64,000 nt of DNA. Origin: Photobacterium profundum (GTDB lineage: Bacteria; Pseudomonadota; Gammaproteobacteria; Enterobacterales; Vibrionaceae). Shown in pieces: positions 46,759 through 56,417 of this stretch. The stretch covers positions 806,001 to 870,000 of the forward strand of contig NZ_PYOD01000001.1 in assembly GCF_003026285.1 (NCBI RefSeq), read 5' to 3'. Each line of letters starts with the position of its first letter. Position 1 is the stretch's first letter. The position numbers were made by a program, and so were the translations under genes. The notes under the pieces are model-generated. The model worked only from the letters and a program-made list of their open reading frames with translations, had not been told where the DNA came from and made no database searches.

Positions 46759-48739
46759 TTGTTACCTCTGCTTGCTTAGCTGTTGATTCTGTTTTCTCAC
46801 TCGCTTTCTTACGAAAACGGTAACGTTTATCACTGATTGCAATTGCGCCACCAAGCCCCATTAACGCAGAACCAAACCAAATCCAGTTAACAAATGGCTT
46901 GTAGTAAATACGCACAGCCCAAGCGTTATCATCCAGCTTCTCACCCATAGCAACATATAGATCGCGGGTAACACCACTATCAATAGCAGCTTCAGTCATC
47001 ATTGATCCAGCAGTACTATAAAAGCGTTTCTCAGCATGTAACGTCGTTACTGATTTACCATTACGCGTAACAGTAAAGTCTGCAATGTAACCATCGTAAT
47101 TTGGCCCATCAGCATCACGTAAGCCGTCAAAGTAGAAGTCGTAACCTTGAACTTGCGTTGTTTCACCTGGCGCTAAACGAACATCACGCTCTAGATCGTA
47201 ATTCGATACGAGTGTTATACCAATAATCGATACTGCTAGACCCATATGGCCCAATATCATTGCCCAGTGGCTGCGACCAAGCTTGCCTAAACCTGTCATA
47301 AAGCTATGACGGTGGGTTGCACGCTGATATAACTCAAAACCGTGCATTGTGACTATCCAAATAGACATTGTTAAACCAAGTACAGCCATTGGTTCTAATG
47401 AATCAGTAAAAATAGCAATACATGCAAAAGCTAAAGGTAACGTTATTGCACCAGAAATCAGCATTGGTTTACGTACATTAGCGACTTCGTCACGCTTCCA
47501 ACGAACCAATGGACCAATGCCTAAAATAAAGGCAAACGGAATCATTAACCATGTAAACAAGGTATTAAAGAAAGGCACACCAATTGAGACGGAACCTAAG
47601 CCAATTTGCTTGTGAACTAACGGTAATAACGTACCGATAAGTACCACTAACAATGCTGCCACTAACAAGATGTTGTTGGAAAGCAATAAGTTTTCGCGGG
47701 AGAACAAACTGTAACTACCACGTGATTTAATCTTGCCACCACGTAATGCGTACAGTAGTAATGAACCACCAATAACAACGATTAAGAAGCCTAGAATAAA
47801 CATGCCACGAGCCGGATCTGACGCAAATGCGTGAACCGAGACTAAAACACCAGAACGAACTAAGAACGTACCTAACAAGCTTAATGAGAAAGCTGAAATA
47901 GCTAATAAAACGGTCCACGCTTTAAACGTACCACGCTTTTCGGTAACCGCTAATGAATGCATTAACGCAGTACCTGCCAACCAAGGCATGAAAGAAGCGT
48001 TTTCTACTGGATCCCAGAACCACCAGCCACCCCAGCCAAGTTCATAATAAGCCCACCACGAACCTAGCGCGATACCTACTGTTAAAAATGACCACGCTGC
48101 AATTGTCCAAGGACGAGACCAACGAGCCCATGCAGTATCAAGACGACCAGTCATTAATGAAGCAATGGCAAAAGAGAAAGCAACAGAGAAACCCACGTAA
48201 CCCATGTAAAGCATAGGAGGGTGAATAATCAAACCTGGATCTTGTAAAAGAGGATTAAGATCGCGACCATCTACAGGGAAATAAGGCAGCAAGCGTAAGA
48301 ATGGATTTGAGGTAACAATGATAAACAGTAGGAAACCCACTGAAATCATACCCATTACAGCCAAAACTCGCGACACAGATTCGAGAGGCATATCGCGGCT
48401 AAAACGTGCAACAGCGGCAGCCCAGCCAGCCTGAATCAACACCCATAATAGAAGAGAGCCTTCATGCCCGCCCCATACGGCTGTAACTCGGTAATACCAA
48501 GGTAATAAGCTGTTTGAATTACTCGCGACATATGTCACCGTAAAATCATTCGTATAGAAAGACCAGCACAAGGTAATAAACGACACTGTCAGCATGCCGA
48601 AAATACCGTATGACAACGGCCGTGCCATACGCATCATTGGCTGGTTACCAATAGAGGCACCATACAATGGATAAATGCTGACTAAAGCTGACAGCCCTAG
48701 CGCAACAATAAGAGCAAATTGCCCTATTTCAGGAATCAT
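46751..48739 (-). CDS. ccmF: CcmF, cytochrome c haem lyase
   Basis: 662 residues with about 15 membrane helices. The haem-handling WWD domain is [19 protein letters not shown] at about 235-253, with nearby histidines (GGHEGS, IIHPPM, MHSLAV). It attaches haem, delivered by CcmE, to the apocytochrome. It overlaps ccmE by 4 bp. Confidence 0.96.
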   Translation of the reverse strand: MIPEIGQFALIVALGLSALVSIYPLYGASIGNQPMMRMARPLSYGIFGMLTVSFITLCWSFYTNDFTVTYVASNSNSLLPWYYRVTAVWGGHEGSLLLWVLIQAGWAAAVARFSRDMPLESVSRVLAVMGMISVGFLLFIIVTSNPFLRLLPYFPVDGRDLNPLLQDPGLIIHPPMLYMGYVGFSVAFSFAIASLMTGRLDTAWARWSRPWTIAAWSFLTVGIALGSWWAYYELGWGGWWFWDPVENASFMPWLAGTALMHSLAVTEKRGTFKAWTVLLAISAFSLSLLGTFLVRSGVLVSVHAFASDPARGMFILGFLIVVIGGSLLLYALRGGKIKSRGSYSLFSRENLLLSNNILLVAALLVVLIGTLLPLVHKQIGLGSVSIGVPFFNTLFTWLMIPFAFILGIGPLVRWKRDEVANVRKPMLISGAITLPLAFACIAIFTDSLEPMAVLGLTMSIWIVTMHGFELYQRATHRHSFMTGLGKLGRSHWAMILGHMGLAVSIIGITLVSNYDLERDVRLAPGETTQVQGYDFYFDGLRDADGPNYDGYIADFTVTRNGKSVTTLHAEKRFYSTAGSMMTEAAIDSGVTRDLYVAMGEKLDDNAWAVRIYYKPFVNWIWFGSALMGLGGAIAISDKRYRFRKKASEKTESTAKQAEVTNE

Positions 48740-49221
48740 TGAACACTACCTTGTTTTTGTTCATCTGAGTATTGAAGAGGTTCATGTGTCTTCTTCATCG
48801 CTTCAGCAACTTCTGGAGGCATATATTCTTCATCGTGTTTTGCTAACACTTCATGCGCTTCAATCGTCGTTGGGTTAACCAACACGCCTTGGGCAACGAT
48901 ACCCTGCCCTTCACGGAAGAGGTCTGGCAAAATACCGTTATACGTAATCGTGACAGCAGGGCCGACATCAGCAACATCAAATTTAACGATTAATGACTGT
49001 GGGTCACGCTTTACTGACCCTTCAACCACCATACCGCCTATTCGCAATCGTTGACCGACCTCTGGTTTAGTACCATCTGGTTTACCCTGTACTAACTCTG
49101 TTGGTGTATAAAACAAATCCATGTTTTGGCTTAATGCATATAGCATTAAACCAATTGTTGCGCCGAGGCCAAAGACAAGCGCTACAGCTAACGTCAGGCG
49201 CTTTTTACGTCTCGGATTCAT
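48736..49221 (-). CDS. ccmE: CcmE, periplasmic haem chaperone
   Basis: 161 residues, one N-terminal anchor helix (about 10-30) and an OB-fold periplasmic domain. Haem-binding His129 and Tyr133 form the HDEEY motif (HxxxY). It receives haem from CcmABCD and carries it to CcmF. Overlaps ccmD and ccmF by 4 bp each. Confidence 0.95.
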   Translation of the reverse strand: MNPRRKKRLTLAVALVFGLGATIGLMLYALSQNMDLFYTPTELVQGKPDGTKPEVGQRLRIGGMVVEGSVKRDPQSLIVKFDVADVGPAVTITYNGILPDLFREGQGIVAQGVLVNPTTIEAHEVLAKHDEEYMPPEVAEAMKKTHEPLQYSDEQKQGSVQ

Positions 49222-49424
49222 AGTGTGTTCTCCAATTTTTTAGCTTCTTCAATTCGTTGCTCTCGAGCCATTTTATTATGTATATCCGCCAGTAGGCGCT
49301 TTCTTCTATTTAGGCTCGAAAATAAAATCCATAGTAATGCGATAGTCGAAATTCCGTATGCACCCCATACATATGATGCATACCCTCCCATCGCTAAAAA
49401 GTCACTGAATGATTCAAAATGCAT
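49218..49424 (-). CDS. ccmD: CcmD, small haem exporter subunit
   Basis: 68 residues: one membrane helix (about 14-36, [20 protein letters not shown]), then a basic, charged cytoplasmic tail ([20 protein letters not shown]), the CcmD pattern. It is needed for release of holo-CcmE from CcmABC. Seven bp after ccmC. Confidence 0.92.
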   Translation of the reverse strand: MHFESFSDFLAMGGYASYVWGAYGISTIALLWILFSSLNRRKRLLADIHNKMAREQRIEEAKKLENTL

Positions 49425-49431
49425 CTTGGCC

Positions 49432-50163
49432 TCACTTCACTAAGTTACGTACCCAAGGTCGATGACTTTCACGGGCAATTATTTCATTACGGAGACGTAC
49501 TAACGTCACAGCACCAAAGAAACATCCGAAACCAATCACATTGATCAGTAAAGGCCAGAGCATGCTGGAATCCATTGATGGCTTTTCAAATTTGCTAATC
49601 GTTGCACCTTGATGCAGCGTATTCCACCACTCAACCGAGTAGTGAATAATCGGTAGGTTAATCACACCAACAATAGCTAAGATACCCGCGGCTTTTGCTG
49701 CTGTTTTTTGATCATCAAACGCACTATAAAGTGCTATAACACCAAGATATAAGAAAAGAAGAATGAGTTCTGATGTTAAACGCGCATCCCATACCCACCA
49801 AGCACCCCACATAGGCTTGCCCCATATGGCCCCGGTTAGTAAGGCTATAAAGGTAAAAATAGCGCCAATAGGAGCCATGGCAGCAGCTGCCATATCAGAC
49901 ATTTTTACTTGCCATACCAGGCCAATAAATGCAGCAATGGCCATTGATAAATATGCTCCCATCGACAGCATTGCGGCAGGTACATGCAGATAGATGATAC
50001 GAAAACTATCACCTTGCTGATAATCTGTAGGTGCGAACATTAACCCCCATATAGACCCTACAATCAGGGAGGAAAAGGCAATAATAGAAAACCATGGTAA
50101 TAGCTTGCCGCACAAGCGGTAGCAATTTTCAGCTTTAGCGTAGGGATGTAACCACTTCCACAT
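49432..50163 (-). CDS. ccmC: CcmC, haem-binding WWD protein
   Basis: 243 residues, six membrane helices. WWD domain WGAWWVWDARLTSE at about 119-132, flanked by the haem-ligand candidates His60 (YLHVPAA) and the later IIHYSVEWWNTLHQG histidines. It loads haem onto CcmE. Separated from ccmB by 166 bp, unusual in this otherwise overlapping operon. Confidence 0.95.
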   Translation of the reverse strand: MWKWLHPYAKAENCYRLCGKLLPWFSIIAFSSLIVGSIWGLMFAPTDYQQGDSFRIIYLHVPAAMLSMGAYLSMAIAAFIGLVWQVKMSDMAAAAMAPIGAIFTFIALLTGAIWGKPMWGAWWVWDARLTSELILLFLYLGVIALYSAFDDQKTAAKAAGILAIVGVINLPIIHYSVEWWNTLHQGATISKFEKPSMDSSMLWPLLINVIGFGCFFGAVTLVRLRNEIIARESHRPWVRNLVK

Positions 50164-50274
50164 AAGTCCACTCTATTCAGTTTATAGTTGTAAGTACGTT
50201 GCAAATCTAACTGCATCTTTCATGCTGAGGATTAAAAGATAAATACCTCTGTTTGGTTATTTACACTTTTGATT

Positions 50275-50306
50275 AACCATTCATTGTCTTTGCTCAATAA
50301 ATGGTT
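50275..50306. repeat. Inverted repeat in the ccmB-ccmC gap
   Basis: AACCATTCATTG (50275-50286) pairs with CAATAAATGGTT (50295-50306), one mismatch, 8-nt loop. No T run follows. It could be an mRNA-processing or attenuator hairpin, or part of an internal promoter. Confidence 0.5.
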
Positions 50307-50329
50307 CTCCCTCATAAGTTCAATATTCG

Positions 50330-50998
50330 TTAATTCACACTGATACGTAAAGATGCCGCCACAGCGAAAGGCGATAAGGTTGCCGAACCCACCAACATTG
50401 CTCCCATTAACGCGAGTTGTCCGTTGTATGGCATACCTAAACTTGCTGCTTCAATCGCTGATGTTGCAAAGATAAGCACGGGTATATATAACGGCAAGAT
50501 TAGTAGGCTCAATAATACGCCACCTTTTCTCAAGCCAACAGTTAGTGCTACACCAATGGCACCTAAAAAGCTCAATGTTGGGGTACCGATAAGTAATGTC
50601 AGTACGACCGCTTTCCAAGTTACCCAATCTAACGACAATAAAATCGCTAACAGCGGGCTAATAATCAACAAAGGCACACCCGTTAACAACCAATGCGCGA
50701 TCATTTTCGCTAACGCTAATGCAGGTAAAGGTGTAGGCATTAGCAACATTTGCTCTAGTGAACCGTCGACAAAATCATCACGAAATAAACGCTCTAGCGA
50801 TAACAATGCAGCCAGTAACGCAGCGACCCATACTATGCCAGGCGCAATACGCGCTAATAAATTCGGCTCTGGACCAACGCTTAACGGAAATAACGTAATC
50901 ACGATGATGAAGAACCACAGTGGATTAAAAACGTCAGCTTGACGTCGAAACGCGATGAGTAATTCACGTCGCACCACTTGAGTAATAGCTTTTATCAT
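50330..50998 (-). CDS. ccmB: CcmB, haem exporter permease subunit
   Basis: 222 residues, six membrane helices, with the family N-terminus VVRRELLIAFRRQADVFNPL. It forms with CcmA and CcmC the ATP-driven release complex for holo-CcmE. Five bp after ccmA. Confidence 0.95.
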   Translation of the reverse strand: MIKAITQVVRRELLIAFRRQADVFNPLWFFIIVITLFPLSVGPEPNLLARIAPGIVWVAALLAALLSLERLFRDDFVDGSLEQMLLMPTPLPALALAKMIAHWLLTGVPLLIISPLLAILLSLDWVTWKAVVLTLLIGTPTLSFLGAIGVALTVGLRKGGVLLSLLILPLYIPVLIFATSAIEAASLGMPYNGQLALMGAMLVGSATLSPFAVAASLRISVN

Positions 50999-51003
50999 CC
51001 TTG

Positions 51004-51654
51004 TTACTGCCCTAGCTTGATTTTTCGTAAATGGTTGCTGTCTGCAAACATGTCTTGGTGTGTAGTGAGTAACACAATACCCCCTCGTTCCACATGAGAG
51101 AGAAACAGGCTTTCTAACACTTTTACACCTTGCTTATCAATGGCAGTAAGAGGCTCATCAAGAATCCATAATTTATGGTTGCTAATCCATAACCTTGCGA
51201 GTGCAACACGCCGTTGTTGCCCTGCAGATAATTGTCCAGCAAGTACATCTTCACGCCCAGCAAGACCGACTTGTGCTAGCGCTTGCCATAAGCTTTTATC
51301 ACCAAGCACGGGGGGATTTCCACTCATGTTTTGGTCAATACTTTCATTATGCATGGCTTGAAAGAATGCTAAATTTTCGTAAGCTGTCAGCTCTCGCTTT
51401 ACACCTGTTTGGTGTCCTAAAAACAACAAATCTTGATAATAATCTTCACGAGCAGACTCAATACCTTCACTTTTCCAGCATACCTGCCCACTATCAGCAC
51501 GCCCTAAACCAGCAATAATTCTTAATAATGTGGTTTTACCGGCGCCGTTGTGGCCTTCTATCTGGATTAACTCTCCAGAAGAAATCGTAAAACTCAAATT
51601 ATCAAACAGTACACGCTCATCGCGAACACAACTTAGTTCTTCTACTGACAGCAT
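51004..51654 (-). CDS. ccmA: CcmA, haem exporter ATPase
   Basis: 216 residues, soluble ABC ATPase: Walker A GHNGAGKT (34-41), signature LSAGQQRR and Walker [13 protein letters not shown]. It powers release of haem-loaded CcmE. First gene of the ccm operon; 627 bp without a gene lie upstream. Confidence 0.95.
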   Translation of the reverse strand: MLSVEELSCVRDERVLFDNLSFTISSGELIQIEGHNGAGKTTLLRIIAGLGRADSGQVCWKSEGIESAREDYYQDLLFLGHQTGVKRELTAYENLAFFQAMHNESIDQNMSGNPPVLGDKSLWQALAQVGLAGREDVLAGQLSAGQQRRVALARLWISNHKLWILDEPLTAIDKQGVKVLESLFLSHVERGGIVLLTTHQDMFADSNHLRKIKLGQ

Positions 51655-52281
51655 ATGAAATGATGCATCCTAAGTGACACAATTAATCCCGCATATTACC
51701 ACATCGGCCTTCATTTTTGTTAGACGCTACGTTGCATAGATTTCGGATAAACCTAAGTAAATGTGATGTGGGTACGCATCTTTCACACCACAATTACCGC
51801 CATCATAAAAAACGCCAATAAGAATAGACAACAACAAACTAAAAAAGTGCAATCTTGTACGTTTTTTTTGCTTAATCTCAATCGGTTAACGTTGCTGCAA
51901 CATGTAATTTGAATAACAATGGCACTCACGAATTCAAATGTAAAACCAGCAAGAAACATTCCTTTACACTTACCTACAGAAATTGCAAATTAAGAAAGTC
52001 ACTACCGGATACTAATGCACCATTTTTATATTTATAAACTATCTAAACCGTTCAGCACCGTAATAAAGTCCTATTAAAATATTAGCGTAAAATCAATTTA
52101 TTTGGACGCAAAGCAAGAAAGTCCTAAAAATAATAATTCAGCGATTCATCAGTTTCTTACTTAAATTCTGCATTTATACCAATTCCATATCGCTATAAAC
52201 GAAAAAACCCCTCCCAAGAGGGAGAGGCTTTAATTATTCATATCACATTAACGTTCATTATCAATGAGTCATTAGATGCGA
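51655..52281. other. 627-bp region upstream of ccmA
   Basis: Should hold the ccm promoter. No clear promoter, FNR or NarL site was recognised. The right part carries the terminator of the flagellar/chemotaxis operon at 52202-52227. No supported gene. Confidence 0.45.
52202..52227 (-). terminator. Terminator of the flagellar/chemotaxis operon
   Basis: CCCCTCCC (52208-52215), loop AAGA, GGGAGAGG (52220-52227). On the minus strand the stem is followed by six T (A run 52202-52207). 55 bp past the DUF2802 stop. Confidence 0.9.
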
Positions 52282-52716
52282 TTATCTACGCCTTGGTGGT
52301 GCTATTTTCTGCTGAAGTCGAAGCAATAATTCTGCTTCCGCTTTTGGTAAATCACACTCTTGCATGAGTTCATTAACGTCAGCACCCAACTCAACCATTT
52401 TACTGGCTCGGCTATAGAGTTTACCTTCAGGATCTTGCATCGCCATCTCACCTTGTCGATCTGAAAGTTCTTCAAGCTGCTGCGCCATATCTGCCATCTT
52501 TTGGCTCATGCCCATCGTACCAGCACGCAATTCGTTAAATTGTTTTGCAAAGCTTTCTTGCTGTTGGCGGGCATTTTTTAGCACAACTTCAATCGCTGAA
52601 AATTTCATTTCTAACGCTTGGCGAGCTGCGCGTTCTCTGCGCACCATAACAATCGCAAAAATGATTGTAACCAACGAAAGCGCAACGGGTAACCAAGGCA
52701 TAATCTGGCTAAACAT
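52282..52716 (-). CDS. DUF2802 membrane-anchored protein at the end of the chemotaxis operon
   Basis: 144 residues: one N-terminal membrane helix (about 7-25), a long coiled coil (about 28-95: ERAARQALEMKFSAIEVVLK, MSQKMADMAQQLEELSDRQG) and a helical C-terminus (VNELMQECDLPKAEAELLL) resembling a helix-turn-helix-like tail. It is the last gene after cheW, sharing one base with its stop. The family is conserved in polar flagellates; function is unknown. Confidence 0.8.
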   Translation of the reverse strand: MFSQIMPWLPVALSLVTIIFAIVMVRRERAARQALEMKFSAIEVVLKNARQQQESFAKQFNELRAGTMGMSQKMADMAQQLEELSDRQGEMAMQDPEGKLYSRASKMVELGADVNELMQECDLPKAEAELLLRLQQKIAPPRRR

Positions 52717-53210
52717 TATAAATAAGCCATCTCATCCCATTCGTCATCTGATAATAATTTATTCAGATCAACGAGAATAAGTAGCTCTCCGTCACGGTTA
52801 CTTACACCTTGAATGAATTTCGAACTCTCTTCCGTACCAACACTTGGCGTACTATCAATCTCAGAGCTACGTAAATAAACAACTTCCGCTACGCTATCGA
52901 CTAAAATACCAATCACTTGCTTATCAGCTTCAATGATCACAATACGAGTATTATCTGAAATTTCACCTGGCATTAAACCAAAGCGAGAACGCGTATCGAT
53001 CACTGTGACAACATTACCACGTAAATTAATAATACCTATCACGTAATCAGGTGCGCCCGGTACTGGCGCAATTTCTGAATAACGTAATACTTCGCGTACC
53101 TGCATTACATTAATCCCATAGGTTTCTGATTCCAACTGGAAAGTCACCCACTGTAAAACTTGATCTGTGCCGTCTTCTTTTTGGATCTCGGCTACGCTAA
53201 CCTGCGACAT
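52716..53210 (-). CDS. cheW: CheW, chemotaxis coupling protein
   Basis: 164 residues from ATG 53208-53210 (AAGGA seven bases upstream); an in-frame start at 53237 would overlap parP and lacks support. CheW domain: VTFQLESETYGINVMQVREV, INLRGNVVTVIDTRSRFGL. It links CheA to receptors. It lies between parP and the DUF2802 gene. Confidence 0.95.
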   Translation of the reverse strand: MSQVSVAEIQKEDGTDQVLQWVTFQLESETYGINVMQVREVLRYSEIAPVPGAPDYVIGIINLRGNVVTVIDTRSRFGLMPGEISDNTRIVIIEADKQVIGILVDSVAEVVYLRSSEIDSTPSVGTEESSKFIQGVSNRDGELLILVDLNKLLSDDEWDEMAYL

Positions 53211-53233
53211 ACTGTTTCCTTTTAGTCTCACGC

Positions 53234-54373
53234 TCATACAATACTCTTAACATCTAATCCCTCGTTTAACATCGAGATGAGAGCATTAACATGAATTAGA
53301 GCACACATTTTTTCTTTAACCATACCGGCAAGCCAAGGGCGTTTTCCCGCCTTCTCCCTCCACCGAACACTTTGTGAAGTCAGTACTTCAGTGCCATGAA
53401 GTTTATCACAAGCCAAACCCCATTTACTGTCACCTAACATCACGATATAACTAAAATCATCTTTATAATCGTCATTTTGCAGTTTGTCTGCCATCACCCA
53501 GCGAGCAGTATCAACCACATCGAATTGCTGCTCTTTGCTGGTAAGCAAGCCAAGATACCAAGCTGGCCGCCCCATTAGATGGTTTAAATCCATCATTTGG
53601 TGGATACCACCAAGCTCAGTCAATGCCACCGCAAAGGTAACACCACAGACTTCAAAAAATAACGCTTGAAACTCTTGTTCTTTATCTAATTGATGCCATT
53701 GCTCTGGTGGTTGTTCACCACCCACTTTCAGTTGAGCGACAACATCTATATTTGTATCCGCTACTTCTGATATAGGTTCACTCGTTACGACGTCAATATC
53801 ATCAGATAGAGTAAATTGTGGCTCTTCTTGCGCCACCGTCAGTAATTCTGCATCGACCTCTACAGTAATAGCATTATCTATTTCTACCTCAGTCTCAGTC
53901 TCAGTCTCAGTCTCAGTCTCAGTCTCAGAGTCTGTCGATACCGATGTCATTTGACTCAACAACCGCTGAACACTATTCAATTCTGAATAATTTTCGTCAC
54001 ACGTCGCTTCTTTTACGAAAGCTCGCGGTGATTCTGATAATACTTGCTCGCCGAGCATTGATGGTTGTACATCTATCGTAACCACTTGTTCAGGATCTGG
54101 CTTCGATGCTGATGTCCAATCTAGCCCTTGGTGTGCTTTCTTCGACCAGCTATCCACATTGGCTAAAATAGGCTGTTCAGCTAAAGGGGAAAGTGCTGGG
54201 GCTAATTGTGCATCAGCATCATTATCTCTCGATTCAACCAGTTGTTCAAAATCAAACGGAATACTGGTTTCATCAGAGGCGACATCATCTTCAACAACAG
54301 AAGGCTCTACCAGTAAATCGTTAAAATAATCATCCAGCGCTTGTTCACTGGATAAACGACTTTTATCGTTCAT
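53234..54373 (-). CDS. parP: ParP-type CheW-like protein, polar array anchoring partner of ParC
   Basis: 379 residues. The C-terminal third (about 235-370) is a divergent CheW-like domain (FQALFFEVCGVTFAVALTEL, LGLLTSKEQQFDVVDTARWV). The first 230 residues are acidic and disordered, with an SETETETETETE run encoded by a hexanucleotide repeat (53888-53929). Immediately after a ParA-like gene, overlapping it by 11 bp, as in vibrios where ParP ties CheA arrays to the pole. Identification rests on order plus domain. Confidence 0.85.
   Translation of the reverse strand: MNDKSRLSSEQALDDYFNDLLVEPSVVEDDVASDETSIPFDFEQLVESRDNDADAQLAPALSPLAEQPILANVDSWSKKAHQGLDWTSASKPDPEQVVTIDVQPSMLGEQVLSESPRAFVKEATCDENYSELNSVQRLLSQMTSVSTDSETETETETETETEVEIDNAITVEVDAELLTVAQEEPQFTLSDDIDVVTSEPISEVADTNIDVVAQLKVGGEQPPEQWHQLDKEQEFQALFFEVCGVTFAVALTELGGIHQMMDLNHLMGRPAWYLGLLTSKEQQFDVVDTARWVMADKLQNDDYKDDFSYIVMLGDSKWGLACDKLHGTEVLTSQSVRWREKAGKRPWLAGMVKEKMCALIHVNALISMLNEGLDVKSIV
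53888..53929. repeat. CTCAGT hexanucleotide tandem repeat inside parP
   Basis: Six perfect CTCAGT units followed by CTCAGA. The unit is two codons (Glu-Thr on the minus strand), so changes in copy number keep the frame and only lengthen or shorten the acidic linker. Confidence 0.95.
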
Positions 54374-55142
54374 CTTGATCCAACCGCTCTAAATAATTTA
54401 ATAATGTTTTATACGCGAAAACACCACGACAATTACGCGCAAACAGTGACGGTGGCATATGCTTCATGCTTGCATCACGAAACTTCGTATCTATCGGTAC
54501 TGCTGATGCCCATACTTGATCAGGAAAGCGCATTTTTAATTCTTGTAATGTCTGCAATGAGGCGCGAGTACGTTTGTCGTACATCGTGGGCACAATACTT
54601 ACCTTAAAACCTGATGGACGTGACTTTTGCATAATCTGTAGTGTTCGCATCATACGTTCAAGCCCTTTCATAGCGAGAAATTCGGTTTGAACGGGGATCA
54701 AAATACGATCACTGGCCGCTAATGCATTCACCATCATTACCCCTAATACCGGAGGGCAATCAATCAATACATAATCATAATCTTCGGCTAGGCTATTCAA
54801 CGCTTTTTTAAGTACTAACCCCATACCACCACGGCTTCCCATCACACGATCTAAGGTCGCCAGAGACATGTGAGCCGGAATAACATCAATATTTTCAAAC
54901 GCTGTATTAAGGATTAACGGCTGTACCGCGCTTCGAGTCACCTCTGGCAGCTGAAATAAATCGAAAAGACTTGCAGGCACTGAGTCTGAATCAAATTTTA
55001 AATATGTCGTCAACGAAGCATGCGGATCGGTGTCGACTAATAACACACGTTTTTTCCGCTCACTTAATAAACCAGCAAGAGTGACTGTCGTGGTCGTTTT
55101 ACCGACACCACCCTTTTGATTCGCTATGCTCCAGATTTTCAA
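54363..55142 (-). CDS. parC: ParC, ParA-like ATPase for polar chemotaxis arrays
   Basis: 259 residues starting at TTG 55140-55142, chosen because AAGGAG lies six bases upstream and the product then begins directly before IWSIANQKGG; another TTG at 55163 has no ribosome site. Deviant Walker A KGGVGKT (10-16), DTDPHASLT, and YDYVLIDCPPVLGVM. In vibrios ParC localises to the old pole through HubP and recruits chemotaxis arrays via ParP. It is between cheB and parP. Confidence 0.88.
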   Translation of the reverse strand: MKIWSIANQKGGVGKTTTTVTLAGLLSERKKRVLLVDTDPHASLTTYLKFDSDSVPASLFDLFQLPEVTRSAVQPLILNTAFENIDVIPAHMSLATLDRVMGSRGGMGLVLKKALNSLAEDYDYVLIDCPPVLGVMMVNALAASDRILIPVQTEFLAMKGLERMMRTLQIMQKSRPSGFKVSIVPTMYDKRTRASLQTLQELKMRFPDQVWASAVPIDTKFRDASMKHMPPSLFARNCRGVFAYKTLLNYLERLDQDER

Positions 55143-55152
55143 AGCCGACTCC

Positions 55153-56331
55153 TTACAGTCCAACTTCCACTAAAATACGTTCAGCAAAACGTTCTAGTGG
55201 TAAATCTTCCGTTGAGATACCGGCTTTTGCAACAGCTTGTGGCATACCGTAGACAACACAACTGTCTTCATCTTGTGCCCAAACAGTTGAACCATGAGTC
55301 TTTAACATTCGCGCACCTTCACGCCCATCAGCCCCCATACCAGTAAGGATCATCGATAATACTTTATCGTTATAAACCTTAGCGGCAGAGCCAAATGTTA
55401 CATCTACGCACGGTTTATAGTTCATGCGATCGCCGCCATCCAATATGCGAAGGCGGGCAGAACCGGGTCTACCCTCAAGCATCATTTGCTTGCCGCCAGG
55501 TGCTAAATAGGCTACACCAGCACGCAATGTATCGCCGTCTTCTGCTTCTTTCACACTAATTTTGCTCAGATTATTCAAACGAGCAGCAAATGCAGCAGTA
55601 AACGTTGCAGGCATGTGTTGAACTAACACAATTGGGTACGGAAAGTTTACAGGTAATTGTGTCAATATTTTTTGCAATGCAACAGGCCCCCCCGTCGATG
55701 TACCTATTGCCATCAATTGGTATTTTTTGCCTGATGCTTTAAAGCGCGCCGTTGGCTTCGCGGCTGAGTGCATCGTTTGTCGAGTCGTCGAAGTCGGTGT
55801 TACGCGAGCCGCTGAGGTTCGAGCTGTTGTCGTTAGAGCAGCTTCGCGAGTTACTGCCGCATTTACAGGTGCTGAATGTCGGCTAACAGGTGCAACAGCG
55901 GGTGCCGTTCTTGGCGGGCGGCGCATAAACATGCGTTTACGTGCTAATTCGCCAACACGCTTTTGCAGCAAACTAATTGCTTCATCGCGATTTCGTGCAA
56001 TATCTTCAAATTTCTTAGGCAAGAAATCTAAAGCTCCCGCATCTAACGCATCAAGTGTCGCCTTTGCCCCTTCTTGGGTTAGCGATGAAAACATTAGAAT
56101 AGGCGTTGGCAGTACCTTCATTATTTCCCGAACTGCTGTAATGCCATCCATTACAGGCATTTCAATGTCCATGGTAATAACATCTGGTTGCAGTTTCTGT
56201 ACTAATTCAACTGCTTCTTTGCCATTAACCGCATTGCCGATTACCTCTAAACGAGGATCTGCATTAATAATTTCACTTACTCGGCGACGGAAAAAACTGG
56301 AATCGTCCACCACCAAAACTTTAACTGTCAT
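55153..56331 (-). CDS. cheB: CheB, receptor methylesterase
   Basis: 392 residues. Receiver domain 1-120 with phospho-acceptor Asp55 ([10 protein letters not shown]). Linker about 140-200, rich in Ala/Thr/Arg/Pro and longer than in E. coli. Catalytic domain with Ser212 (GTSTGG), His239 (VQHMPATF) and Asp in [10 protein letters not shown]. It removes methyl groups from receptors for adaptation. An 86-bp gap with a hairpin separates it from cheA. No CheR gene is in view. Confidence 0.95.
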   Translation of the reverse strand: MTVKVLVVDDSSFFRRRVSEIINADPRLEVIGNAVNGKEAVELVQKLQPDVITMDIEMPVMDGITAVREIMKVLPTPILMFSSLTQEGAKATLDALDAGALDFLPKKFEDIARNRDEAISLLQKRVGELARKRMFMRRPPRTAPAVAPVSRHSAPVNAAVTREAALTTTARTSAARVTPTSTTRQTMHSAAKPTARFKASGKKYQLMAIGTSTGGPVALQKILTQLPVNFPYPIVLVQHMPATFTAAFAARLNNLSKISVKEAEDGDTLRAGVAYLAPGGKQMMLEGRPGSARLRILDGGDRMNYKPCVDVTFGSAAKVYNDKVLSMILTGMGADGREGARMLKTHGSTVWAQDEDSCVVYGMPQAVAKAGISTEDLPLERFAERILVEVGL

Positions 56332-56365
56332 GTAGTTATAATCCCGTATCTACCTGATCTTAATG

Positions 56366-56391
56366 GTTAGGGGCATTGCCTTACCCCTAAC
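56366..56391. repeat. Inverted repeat between cheA and cheB
   Basis: GTTAGGGG (56366-56373) and CCCCTAAC (56384-56391), perfect 8-bp stem, 10-nt loop, no T run. Possible attenuator or processing hairpin in the operon mRNA. Confidence 0.55.
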
Positions 56392-56417
56392 ATTATAATA
56401 ATGAGTGATCAGGTTAA

